Shown here: positions 37,927 to 46,431 of the stretch, piece after piece
How the letters are laid out: each line of letters starts with the position of its first letter
Numbering within the stretch: position 1 is the first letter of the stretch
Assembly: GCA_963820395.1 (NCBI GenBank)
Contig: CAWGAE010000019.1
Location: 62,001 to 126,000, forward strand
DNA: 64,000 nucleotides
Source of the DNA: DATFVJ01 sp963820395
GTDB taxonomy: Bacteria > Actinomycetota > Actinomycetes > Streptosporangiales > Streptosporangiaceae
Reading direction: 5' to 3'
The notes under the pieces: model-generated
Seen by the model: the letters and a program-made list of their open reading frames with translations, nothing else
Told to the model about the DNA's origin: nothing
Databases searched by the model: none
Made by a program: the position numbers and the translations under genes

Positions 37927-39283
37927 ATGAGATTCGAGGAGATCCTCACCGTTTGGCTGCCCCGGCAGCGGTGGTTCGCAGGAAAGGGCCGCGCCATCCG
38001 GGATCTTGCCGTGGTCGCGGAGACCGCGCTTGTGGCCGGCGATCCAGAGCTGCGGCACATGGTCATCGCCGTGTCACAAGACGGCACCACCGACAGGTAC
38101 CAGGTGCTCGCCGGCCTGCGCGCCACGCTGCCTGACCGGCTGAGACACGCGATGATCGGCCGCGTCGTACGGCCGGACCGCAGCTCGGTGGTCATCTATG
38201 ACGCTGCCCACGACAGCGAGCTCACCCAGGTCCTGCTGCGCGCGATCGCGACCGGCCAGGACCAGGGGCGGCTGCGATTTCACAGGTGTCCCGGCGCGCG
38301 CATCGACACGCGCCTGGAGAGCCTGGTGCTCACCGGCGAGCAGAGCAACACGAGCCTAGTCTATGGCGAGGAGGCGATCCTCAAGCTGTTCCGCAGGCTC
38401 ACGCCTGGCGCCAACCCGGACCTGGAGGTGACGAGCGCGCTCGCACGGATAGGCGCGGCGCACATCGCGCAGCCGTTCGGGTGGATCGAGATGGACCTGG
38501 ACGGTAAGCCGACGACGCTCGCCATCCTGTCCGAATACCTGCGGACGGGTAGCGACGGCTGGTCACTCGCGCAGACCTCGGTGCGGGATTTCTACGCGGG
38601 TGAGGGCATCCGTCCCGAGGAGGCGGGCGGCGACTTCGGCGCCGAGGCGCAGCGGCTCGGCGCCGCCACCGCCGAGATCCACCGTGACCTCGCGGACGCG
38701 TTCGGGACTTCCGAGGTCGAGCCGGACGCGGTCGCGGAACTGGCTGCGCAGATGCGGGAGAGGCTGGACAGCGCCCGCGCGGTGGTTCCTTCGCTCGCCC
38801 CCCACGTTGTTGACCTGGTTCAGACTGCTTTCGACGATTTCGCTAAACTCGACAAGCCCATGCGCGTCCAGCGCATCCATGGTGACTACCACCTCGGCCA
38901 GGTGGTGCGAACAGAGACCGGGTGGATCGTGCTCGACTTCGAAGGTGAGCCTGCCACGCCGCTCGCGCAGCGGCGGGCTCCGTCGTCGCCGCTCCGCGAC
39001 GTCGCCGGGATGCTGCGCTCGTTCGACTACGCCGCCCGTGCACAGCTGATCGGCCACCCACACGCCAGCCAGGCTCCGGGGCGCGGCATACGCTTGGATA
39101 CAGCGCAACCGCGCCGCCTTCTGCGAGGGCTACGCCGAGGCCGGCGGCGCCGATCCGCGCCTGGATGAAACCGTGCTACGCGCCTTTGAGCTCGACAAAG
39201 CCGTCTACGAGGTTCTGTACGAAGCACGTCACCGGCCGTCCTGGCTGCCGATACCGCTTGATTCACTGGAGACCGCCGCTTGA
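37927..39283 (+). CDS. pep2: Maltokinase (one frameshift)
   Basis: Phosphorylates maltose to maltose 1-phosphate with ATP. ATG 37927 gives MRFEEILTVWLPRQRWFAGKGR, the typical N-terminal cap. Kinase features: LTGEQSNTSLVYGEEAILKLFRR, then HGDYHLGQVV with catalytic Asp and VLDFEGEPATPLAQRR with the metal-binding Asp. In the G-run at 39078-39081 one extra base shifts the frame; the next frame continues AYAWIQRNRAAFCEGYAEAGG, DKAVYEVLYEARHRPSWLPIPL to the stop at 39283. Corrected length about 451 residues, in the family range. It is sandwiched between treS and glgB. Confidence 0.92.
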
Positions 39284-39336
39284 CCAATGCCCACCGCGCA
39301 GCATGCCCGCAGGTCAATCTGCGGCCTGCTGCACCT

Positions 39337-39426
39337 GGTCTGACCAGCTGGGGTCTGACCAGCTGGGGTCTGACCAGCTGGGGTCCGACCAGATGGGGTC
39401 CGACCAGATGGGGTCCGACCACATCG
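39337..39426. repeat. 15-base tandem repeat, six copies, in front of glgB
   Basis: Unit GGTCTGACCAGCTGG (three copies), grading into GGTCCGACCAGATGG (two copies) and a last degenerate copy. It lies in the 180-base gap between pep2 and glgB, ending about 37 bases before the glgB ATG. Unlike most repeats in the window it is not in a coding frame of a known protein. Confidence 0.92.
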
Positions 39427-39463
39427 GTCCGAGGAACCACAATGCCTGAGGAGCTATCCCCGC

Positions 39464-42374
39464 ATGCCGCAGATCAGCGTGGATGAGATCGATCGCATCG
39501 TCGCGGGGCATCACCACGACCCGCACTCCATCCTCGGCGCCCACCCGGGGCCCGACGGAATCACCGTGCGGGCACTCCGGCCGCTCGCCGCCGCGGTCAC
39601 CGTGGTGCTCAGCGACGGCCGCAAATTCCCTATGCGGCACTTCCACGAGGGTGTGTTCGAGGCGATCCTCCCGCCGGGCGACATTCCCGACTACCGGCTC
39701 GCCGTCGCCTACCCCACGGCGGCCGGTGGAGAAAGTGCCTTCGCAACCGACCCGGAGTGGCTGACCGACGATCCCTATCGGCATCTGCCCACGCTTGGCG
39801 AGATGGACATGTATCTCATCCAGGAGGGCAGGCACGAGCAGCTGTGGAAGGTGCTCGGCGCACACGTGCGGACACTGCCCGGCAGGCCGGCAGCGGGCGG
39901 CGCGGCGCCAGGAAAGACCGGCGCCACCCCGCCGCCGCCCCGCGGCGCGACACCCAACGGCCGGACGCGGGAAGGCGCGGCGCCAGGCAAGACCGGCGCC
40001 ACCCCGCCGCCTCCCCGGACCGTGACATCCGAGAGCCCGACGCGGGAGCGCGCGGTGCCGGGCAAGACCGGCGCCCCCCCGCCGCTGCCGCTCGCCAGGG
40101 CGACATCCGACGCTCCGGTACGGGAAGCTGCCACGCCGGAAGGTGCGACGTCCGACGGTGAGACGCCGGCTGGTGCGAGCGCCACGCAGCGGCCGCCGCT
40201 GCAGAGCAGTAATCGCGCGCACGCGGGCGGATTCGGGCCGGTGACCGGCACATCCTTCGCCGTGTGGGCGCCGAACGCCCGCGGCGTGCGCGTCATAGGC
40301 GACTTCAACCACTGGGACGGCCACGGCCACCCGATGCGCTCGCTCGGCAGCTCGGGCGTCTGGGAACTCTTCGTTCCAGGCGCCGACGCGGGTACCAGGT
40401 ACAAGTACGAGATATGCGGGCCGGACGGCGCGTGGCGGGTCAAGGCGGACCCGATGGCCCAGTGCGCCGAGCACCCGCCCGCGACCGCATCCGTCGTGTA
40501 CACCAGCCACTACACGTGGGGCGACAGCGACTGGCTCGCGGCACGAGCAGAACACAATCCGCTCCGCGAGCCCATGAGCGCCTACGAGGTTCACCTCGGC
40601 TCGTGGCGGCCTGGCCTTTCCTACCGTGAGCTCGCCGACGAATTGACCGATTACGTGATCAGGCATGGGCTTCACCCACGTCGAATTCCTGCCGGTCGCC
40701 GAGTACCCGTTCGGGGGCTCCTGGGGATATCAGGTTTCGTCGTACTACGCACCCACGGCCCGGTTCGGCAGCCCTGACGAGTTCAGGTACCTCGTGGACC
40801 GGCTCCACCAGGCGGGCATCGGGGTCTTCGTCGACTGGGTGCCCGCGCACTTCCCGCGTGACGACTGGGCACTCGCCCGCTTCGACGGCACAACACTTTA
40901 CGAGCACGCCGACCCACGCCGTGGTGAGCACCCGGACTGGGGCACCCTCGTGTTCGATTACGGCCGCACCGAGGTACGCAACTTCCTCGTCGCCAACGCC
41001 ATTTACTGGCTGGAGGAATTCCACATCGACGGCCTGCGCGTAGACGCCGTCGCCTCGATGCTGTACCTGGACTACTCGCGGACCGAGGGCCAGTGGAGCC
41101 CGAACGCCTACGGCGGCCGGGAGAACCTGGACGCTATCTCATTCCTGCAGGAGGTCAACGCCACGGCCTACCGCAGGGCCCCGGGCATCTCCATGATTGC
41201 TGAGGAGTCGACCGCCTGGCCGGGCGTTTCGAGGCCGGTGCACCTAGGCGGGCTCGGGTTCGGGTTCAAGTGGAACATGGGGTGGATGCACGACACGCTC
41301 GTGTACCTGTCGCACGACCCGGTGTTCAGGCACTACCACCACAACGAGCTCACGTTCTCGCTGCTCTACGCGTTTAGCGAGAACTTCGTGCTGCCGCTGT
41401 CTCATGACGAGGTCGTGCACGGCAAAGGGTCGCTGCTGGACAAGATGCCGGGCGACGAGTGGCGGCGCTTCGCTGGCCTGCGCGCGCTCTTCGCGTACAT
41501 GTGGGCGCACCCCGGCAAGAAGGTGCTGTTCATGGGGTCGGAGTTCGGCCAGGTCAGCGAGTGGTCCGAGCAGAATGGGCTCGAGTGGTGGGTGCTCGAA
41601 TACGCCTTCCATCGCGGCGCCCAGCAGCTTGTCGGGGATCTGAACCGGGTGTACAGGGCAACGCCAGCGCTGTGGCAGCTGGACTCGTCGCCAGAGGGGT
41701 TCGCCTGGATCGACGCCAACGACGCGAGCGGCAACACGCTATCGTTCCTGCGGTTCGCCCGGCCGGCTGCCGGGCCGACGCCGGCTTCCGGGCAGGCGCC
41801 GGCTGCCGGGCAGGCGCCGGCTGCCGTGCAGGCGCCGGCTGCCCGGCGGCTGCGGCGCGGCGAGCAGGTACCTGGCGCTGGGCCTGCCAGCAGGACGGCC
41901 AGCGAACCTGCCGGTGTGCCCGGTCACCCCGAGACGACTCTCGCCTGCATCGCGAACTTCTCCGCGACCCCACATAGCAACTACCGGATCGGCCTTCCGT
42001 TTGCCGGCCGCTGGCGTGAGCTGATCAACACCGACGCGCCGATCTACGGCGGCAGCGGCGTAGGTAACCTGGGCATGGTCGAAGCGGTAGCTGAGCCGTG
42101 GCATGGCAAGCCCGCCTCCGCGACCCTGACCCTGCCGCCGCTCGGCGTGCTCTGGCTCGTCCCCGAGATTGACAGCGAGCCCGAGCCCGACTGCGGCTTG
42201 CCCGAGGCGGGCCGTGCCCTGCCCGAGGCGGGCCGTGCCCTGCCCGAGGCGGGCCGTGCCCTGCCCGAGGCGGGCCGTGCCCTGCCGGGGCCCGGGGCTA
42301 CCCGACCCGATCCCGCCACCACCCGGCCCGATGGGAGCCGGATCCCGCCCACCCGCGGGCCGGAGGAAGCCTAA
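39464..42374 (+). CDS. glgB: 1,4-alpha-glucan branching enzyme with low-complexity inserts (one frameshift)
   Basis: GH13_9 enzyme introducing alpha-1,6 branches. ATG 39464: N1 domain (DEIDRIVAGHHHDPHSILGAH), then a ~120-residue Ala/Pro/Thr insert with three GKTGATPPPP-like repeats, CBM48 (TSFAVWAPNARGVRVIGDFNHWDG), an extra base at 40664, and the catalytic barrel: MGFTHVEFLPVAEYPFGGSW, DWVPAHFPRD, nucleophile Asp in GLRVDAVASMLYLDY, Glu in ISMIAEESTAW, LPLSHDEVVHGKGSLL. The all-beta C-domain is interrupted by a ~58-residue Gln/Ala/Pro insert and the protein ends with four LPEAGRA repeats and a Pro-rich tail. About 969 residues against roughly 730 usual. The inserts sit at domain boundaries, so activity is probably kept. 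Confidence 0.93.
41769..41845. repeat. 21-base tandem repeat, about three copies, in glgB
   Basis: Unit around CAGGCGCCGGCTGCCGG, encoding GQAPAA-type heptads in the C-terminal beta-domain insert of GlgB. Copies differ by one or two bases. Confidence 0.8.
42198..42281. repeat. 21-base tandem repeat, four copies, at the glgB 3' end
   Basis: Encodes four successive LPEAGRA heptapeptides in the C-terminal tail of GlgB. The units are identical apart from the first base positions of copy one. In frame, so the tail length can change without losing the stop. Confidence 0.93.
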
Positions 42375-42402
42375 GCAGGCGGACTGGCGTCGCGCCGTGC
42401 GG

Positions 42403-43524
42403 TCACAGCTGGTTGAGCAGCCAGCGCGGGCCGGCCACGGCCGCGCCGACTGCCTCGCTGCGGCGCCGGAGTTGCCTGTCGGCGGTTACCACCAGGCGGG
42501 TCCCGCGCGTGTCAGCTGCCAGCTCCGCGATCGTGTCATCCCCTGAGCCGGCGGCCGCGACCACACGCAGTGTGCCGGTGATCGGCGCTGACCGGGCGGG
42601 GCCGCCCAAATCCGGGCCAGCCGCGTGGACGGCACCTGCGCCATCGGTACCGCCGCGCGCAGCGTCGCCATCGGTACCGCCGCGCGCAGCGTCGCCATCG
42701 GTACCGCCGCGCGCAGCGTCGCCATCGGTACCGCCGCGCACAGCGTCGCCGTCAGTACCACCGCCCGCCCGGACAGCGCCGTGCGCCCCGGCGTCGATCG
42801 CATCGTTACCCCCGTGAGCGACGGTACCCGGAAGCGCCTGGCCTGCGACGGACCGCGCGGCGCCCTCGACCACCAGGATGATCTCGGGGAACCAGACGTC
42901 CAGCGGTGGGGCGGCCATCGCGGCGGGCAGGGACCGCACACCGCGGGTCGCAAGCACAGCAAGCTCATCGCGCAGCCGGGCCGCGGCACCGGCCCGGTCC
43001 CGCCACCAGCCATCTGCCCGCGCCCCCATCACGTTCGCGGCGTCAACGATGATCACGAGCGGCGCCAGGGCGTCATGAAGCATAGGCCAGGATACGGCGA
43101 GACCTGGATGCAGCTCCAACTGCCCGACCGCGCCGGACAGCACCCACGCGGCAGCCGCCGTCTCCCTGCTCAGCGCAGCCACCTGAAGCGGCCGCGGTAG
43201 CTCACCGACCAGCGTCTCATACGCCCATTGCCCGTGATCATCACGCACGGTACCCCGGATCCGCACCATGTCGCCGGGCAGCGTGCACTCTTCCGCCGCC
43301 TCACGCAGCGCCGCGGCGGTGGCGGTCTCGCCGCGCTGCCGCGCCCCGCCGAACAGGCCCCAGGTGCCACCGTGACTGCTCCACCAGCTACGGCGCTGCA
43401 GCAGGACATGGGTACGCCCGGCTTCGTCATGCGCGTAGCCGAGCAGCCCGGCGGCACCAAACCGGCCCCAGTGCCAATGGCCCAAGTCGCAGCGGATCCA
43501 GCCATCCCCGTCAGCGCCGGCCAT
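42403..43524 (-). CDS. Nudix hydrolase fused to NYN/PIN-like ribonuclease domain
   Basis: 373 residues from ATG 43524 (MAGADGDGWIRCDLGHWHWG). Residues ~20-150 are a Nudix domain; the Nudix box GARQRGETATAAALREAAEEC matches GX5EX7REUXEE. Residues ~175-370 look like a NYN/YacP-type nuclease: LVIIVDAANVMGARADGWW with the first acidic residues, GDDTIAELAADT and TRLVVTADRQLRRR. The two halves of the nuclease fold are separated by a linker with four GGTDGDAAR repeats. A fusion of nucleotide clean-up with an RNA nuclease suggests RNA quality control or cap/end processing, which is inference. Convergent with glgB (28 bases apart). Confidence 0.8.
   Translation of the reverse strand: MAGADGDGWIRCDLGHWHWGRFGAAGLLGYAHDEAGRTHVLLQRRSWWSSHGGTWGLFGGARQRGETATAAALREAAEECTLPGDMVRIRGTVRDDHGQWAYETLVGELPRPLQVAALSRETAAAAWVLSGAVGQLELHPGLAVSWPMLHDALAPLVIIVDAANVMGARADGWWRDRAGAAARLRDELAVLATRGVRSLPAAMAAPPLDVWFPEIILVVEGAARSVAGQALPGTVAHGGNDAIDAGAHGAVRAGGGTDGDAVRGGTDGDAARGGTDGDAARGGTDGDAARGGTDGAGAVHAAGPDLGGPARSAPITGTLRVVAAAGSGDDTIAELAADTRGTRLVVTADRQLRRRSEAVGAAVAGPRWLLNQL
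42640..42747. repeat. 27-base tandem repeat, four copies, in the Nudix-NYN gene
   Basis: Unit begins GCCATCGGTACCGCCGCGCG; four near-identical copies and a fifth degenerate one. Encodes GGTDGDAAR nonapeptides on the minus strand, in a linker inside the nuclease domain. Confidence 0.95.
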
Positions 43525-43724
43525 GCCGCCACGATAGGCGACCGGCCGAACCCTGAGCACGACTCCCCTGCCGCAGCCACCTCGACGGCAAGGACGCGCT
43601 CCTGGCCGCGCTGACCAACGCTCCGGCGCGCGACCCGGGCAGGCGACCTCAATGCCGGGCGGCACGCGTCTCGCGGTTCCCGAGCCCGTAGGCTGAGCCC
43701 ACAGCGCACACACCGCCTGACCTG

Positions 43725-43753
43725 CCGTAAGCATGGCAGCACCATGCTTACGG
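43725..43753. terminator. Perfect 12-base inverted repeat after the integrase remnant
   Basis: CCGTAAGCATGG-CAGCA-CCATGCTTACGG, 18 bases beyond the integrase stop. A strong hairpin without a T-run, as usual for actinobacterial terminators. It could also be a recombination-associated dyad because it borders the island. Confidence 0.65.
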
Positions 43754-43770
43754 AGCCATTTGGGAGCCAC

Positions 43771-44088
43771 TCATGCGCCGCTCCCGAAAATATCGTCCAT
43801 GGTCATCGCCGCCCTGGTCACCACATCTGCTATCTGGTGCCGGTAAACCGTCTTGGTGATCGTGGAGTTTTCGTGGCCGACCGCGTCGCTGATCTGCTCA
43901 ATGTCCACGCCGTGGTCGCTCAGCACGCTGACGAAACTGTGCCGCAATTCGCGGGGCTGCCAGCCGCGGCCGAGCCCGGCGCGGTCACACGTGCGCTTGA
44001 ACATCTCGCGGACGTCCCGGAGCCGTCGCGGCTGCCCGTGGTCACCGCAGAACACCCGCCCGGAGTCCTGGTAGTAACGAACCGCAGC
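43771..44088 (-). pseudogene. Tyrosine recombinase (integrase) C-terminal fragment
   Basis: About 105 codons ending MDDIFGSGA. The catalytic C-terminus is clear: WQPRELRHSFVSVLSDHGVDIEQISDAVGHENSTITKTVYRHQ, holding Arg, His, the second His and the nucleophile Tyr of the family (written here in pieces: ELRHSF, VGHENS, VYRHQ). The core-binding domain and the first catalytic arginine are missing; instead the frame continues upstream into a Tn3 transposase remnant, with the join near 44088. So it is a decayed integrase that once moved an element, and marks the edge of the accessory region. Confidence 0.8.
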
Positions 44089-44624
44089 TTGCCGGCCGCC
44101 TGCTGCGCCGGGTTCAGCCTTCAACTCGTCCAGGCGGGAACAGGTCAGCTCGCAGAACCGCTTCTCGAACGCCGCCCGCGCCGAGCCGACGATGCGGTCA
44201 ATCCGGCCCGCCGGTTCGATCCGCTCGGTACGGCAGCGCACCAGCAGCGCCTCACGCAGCTGCTCATCTCGCAGCTCGACAGGACAGACCTCCTCGGCCA
44301 GCCAACCGGCGAGCTTGTCCTCATCGCCACGGGCGAACTCGCGGAACCCGAACGCAGCTCGAACCTGCTCGCGGTGGTACTTGATCGTCCGGCCGGACCA
44401 GTCATAGCCAGCGAACTCGGCGGCATCCACTTTCAGCTGCTCGGCCAGGTACACCACCGCCGCCGACGGGCACCTCCTCCGGCGACCGCCGGGTTTCGCG
44501 GTGTTGTTGAAGTTCTTCGAGATTGAGGCGCGGTCACGCCGGTCTTGTTGCCCACCAATGACCAGTCCTCGCCGACCAGCGCGCACGACGCCACCAGCTC
44601 GTCGTCCGACCACTCCATCCGCAT
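44089..44624 (-). pseudogene. Tn3-family transposase N-terminal fragment (DUF4158), internally inverted
   Basis: Starts ATG 44624 MRMEWSDDELVASCALVGEDW...GNKTG, as full Tn3 transposases of actinomycetes do, and later matches VYLAEQLKVDAAEFAGYDWSG, GFREFARGDEDKLAGWLAEE and RCRTERIEPAGRIDRIVGSA. Between these the expected GFAVLLKFFEIEAR is missing from the minus strand but is encoded on the plus strand at 44490-44529. There is also an extra base near 44480. The catalytic DDE domain is absent. Only about 170 of roughly 1000 residues remain, joined to an integrase fragment. A dead remnant. Confidence 0.8.
44490..44529. other. 40-base inverted segment between short inverted repeats
   Basis: The plus strand reads GFAVLLKFFEIEA here, the piece expected in the minus-strand transposase. 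It is bounded by GACCGC (44484-44489) and GCGGTC (44530-44535), a perfect 6-base inverted repeat. Flipping the segment back rebuilds the Tn3 N-terminal sequence from GNKTG through SPEEVP, with only single-base frame corrections. Confidence 0.75.
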
Positions 44625-45021
44625 GACAGCGGACCCTAGGAGATCGCTGTAACCCAGCTCACATCGAGTTGGGCTACTCACCGGTTACTTTGCACTTCTG
44701 GTCAGCTTCGGGAGTTCCGGGCCAGCTAGCGAGGTGAGGACCCCCATGGTCACCATCATCATCGTGATCACGTCGCTTACCTGCTGTCCCACGCCGGGCA
44801 CGCCCATCCGAACTACCGGCATGGCCGCGCTCACGAGCGGCGCGGCCGTAAATCTCTACTGGAGCGGGCCCTGGATCTCGCTATCGGGACCGTTCGGCAC
44901 CCGTTTCGGTCACAGGCTATGAGACCTGGCGATGGCTTGCGGGGCGCGCTTCGCCGCCTTGTGCACCACGCCCCGCCAGCGCGCGTCAGGTACCGTCCCC
45001 TTCGAGAGGAAGCGCACCAAT
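44625..45021. other. Island gap with a weak small frame and an inverted repeat
   Basis: A 58-codon plus-strand frame, 44746-44922 (MVTIIIVITSLTCCPTPG), has GAGGTGAGG before its ATG and a hydrophobic start, but no recognisable content; I leave it unconfirmed. A perfect 8-base dyad GCGGGGCG / CGCCCCGC is at 44939-44946 and 44969-44976, upstream of the lipoprotein gene. Promoter of that gene probably lies here. Confidence 0.3.
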
Positions 45022-45594
45022 ATGCGATACCAGGCGATCATCACGACGGCCGTAGCCGCGGCAGCAGGGCTGACGTTAGCGGCGTGCTCGGCGGGCACCA
45101 AGGCGGCCAGTCCGGCGGCGAGTGCCTCAGCGGCAGCGAGCAAGCCGTCCTCAGGCCCCGGGGCCTCAGCGGCAGCGATGACCGCCGGGCAGGTCGTGGC
45201 CGCGCTCAGGTCGCACGGGCTGCCGGTCACGCTCACGAAGATGTTCACCGCCGCCAGCGACCCGAACCATCTCCTCGGCCGACCCGGCCAGTACACCTCG
45301 AAGGTTGAGTTCACCGACTCGCGGGTGAAGCAACGCGACGCCACATCGCACATGGCGCCAGGTAGTTCCACTGAGGTGTTCACTAGTAACGCAAACGCTG
45401 TTAGGCGGGCCACCCACATTGAGTCGGTCACCCAGGCGGCACCCATCCTCGGCGCCGAGTACGACTACGTGGCCGGGGATGTTCTGGTCCGCGTCTCAGG
45501 GCAGCTCATCCCGGCGCAGGCCAGGGCGTACAAGGCGGCGCTGCAGGCGATCGAGGGAACGCCCGTGGTCGAGCCGTCGCCAGTCAGCACCTGA
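45022..45594 (+). CDS. Secreted lipoprotein of unknown function
   Basis: 190 residues from ATG 45022, with GAGAGGAAG upstream. Signal peptide MRYQAIITTAVAAAAGLTLAAC with lipobox LAAC, then a Ser/Ala-rich spacer and a globular part: AGQVVAALRSHGLPVTLTKMF, DPNHLLGRPGQYTSKVEFTDSRV, AEYDYVAGDVLVRVSG and LIPAQARAYKAAL. I recall related lipoproteins from Streptomyces mobile or accessory regions without known role. An upstream in-frame ATG (44932) would hide the signal peptide and is rejected. It heads a run of small plus-strand genes. Confidence 0.8.
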   Translation: MRYQAIITTAVAAAAGLTLAACSAGTKAASPAASASAAASKPSSGPGASAAAMTAGQVVAALRSHGLPVTLTKMFTAASDPNHLLGRPGQYTSKVEFTDSRVKQRDATSHMAPGSSTEVFTSNANAVRRATHIESVTQAAPILGAEYDYVAGDVLVRVSGQLIPAQARAYKAALQAIEGTPVVEPSPVST

Positions 45595-45622
45595 TCAGAC
45601 CCAGCGCGGGTGGCGGGGTGCC

Positions 45623-45826
45623 ATGTCCCGGCAGCCCCTCGCCCTGTCGGTGGCACCGGTTGCCGGGTCGTGTACGTGGACACACAGCAGGAAAGCCGAA
45701 CGCCGCGCTGAGAAAGCTAAGACCTTCGAGGCCGCTGAGCTGGCGGAGACCACCCGCCGTGTCATGGAGGAACACGAACGGGGAGAGGAACACGAACGGC
45801 ACGAACGGGGAGACGAGGACGAGTGA
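45623..45826 (+). CDS. Small highly charged protein (67 aa)
   Basis: 67 residues from ATG 45623 (MSRQPLALSVAPVAG), with a basic middle HSRKAERRAEKAKTFEAAE and a Glu/His/Arg-rich tail EEHERGEEHERHERGDEDE. Likely helical and disordered at the end. It overlaps the next gene by four bases (GTGA), which supports translation. No known family. Confidence 0.5.
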   Translation: MSRQPLALSVAPVAGSCTWTHSRKAERRAEKAKTFEAAELAETTRRVMEEHERGEEHERHERGDEDE

Positions 45827-46431
45827 TAACCGGCGTGCCGAAGTTCCGGGTAGCTGTGGCGGTGGCCGCTGCCGGGCTGCTGACGGCGTGCCAGGTGGCC
45901 GGGCAGGACCCGGCGGCCACTGTGGTACCCCCACCGTCTGCCGTGCGGCAGGGGCCGTCCCAGCCGCTGCGGCCGGTGCACGACCCGGGCACTGTTACTG
46001 GCACTCTGGCCGGGCCGTGCCGGTTCCGGAGCGGCGGGCAGCTCCCCGACCCCAGGTGCACGCCCGGCAGCTACGATCCGGCCGTCACCCAGGCGAACAT
46101 CGGCTCCACGATCTGCCGGGTCGCCTACACGACCACTGTGCGGCCGCCCGAGTCGCAGACCGGGCCGTTCAAGTACGACGTCGCGTACCCCGCCTATGGG
46201 GTGCCGGACGGGACCAGGACCGAGCTTGACCACCTGGTGCCGCTCGAGCTGGGCGGCAGCAACGACGCGAGCAACCTGTGGCCCGAGCGGCCGCCGTCAC
46301 CTAACCCGAAGGATGAGGTGGAGCGGGCGCTGAACAGGGCGGTCTGCGACGGGCGGGTATCCCTCACCGCAGCCCAGGAGGCGATAGCCGCTGACTGGAT
46401 GACGGCGGAGGCCAGGCTCGGGATCGGCTGA
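45823..46431 (+). CDS. Secreted lipoprotein with HNH-nuclease-like motif
   Basis: 202 residues from GTG 45823, overlapping the previous stop. N-terminus VITGVPKFRVAVAVAAAGLLTAC is a lipoprotein signal with lipobox LTAC. A Pro-rich spacer leads to GPCRFRSGGQLPDPRCTPGSYDPAVTQANI and STICRVAY, with four cysteines likely in disulfides, and then TELDHLVPLELGGSNDASNLWPE, which fits the HNH core (Asp-His, then Asn). C-terminal NPKDEVERALNRAVCDGRVSL follows. Such proteins are known as secreted or anchored HNH-like proteins in actinobacteria. Nuclease activity is plausible but unproven. Confidence 0.8.
   Translation: MITGVPKFRVAVAVAAAGLLTACQVAGQDPAATVVPPPSAVRQGPSQPLRPVHDPGTVTGTLAGPCRFRSGGQLPDPRCTPGSYDPAVTQANIGSTICRVAYTTTVRPPESQTGPFKYDVAYPAYGVPDGTRTELDHLVPLELGGSNDASNLWPERPPSPNPKDEVERALNRAVCDGRVSLTAAQEAIAADWMTAEARLGIG

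Noticed and set aside
40640..40690. Programmed ribosomal frameshifting in glgB and other genes
   Set aside because: There is no common slippery sequence among the fourteen sites, and they fall in unrelated genes; extra-base error is simpler.
43681..43760. tRNA attachment site next to the integrase remnant
   Set aside because: I found no tRNA fold or TTCGA-type T-loop there; the 12-base dyad is better read as a terminator.
44734..44922. Small plus-strand gene MVTIIIVITSLTCC...
   Set aside because: A ribosome site is present but the product has no recognisable feature; kept only as a note in the gap entry.
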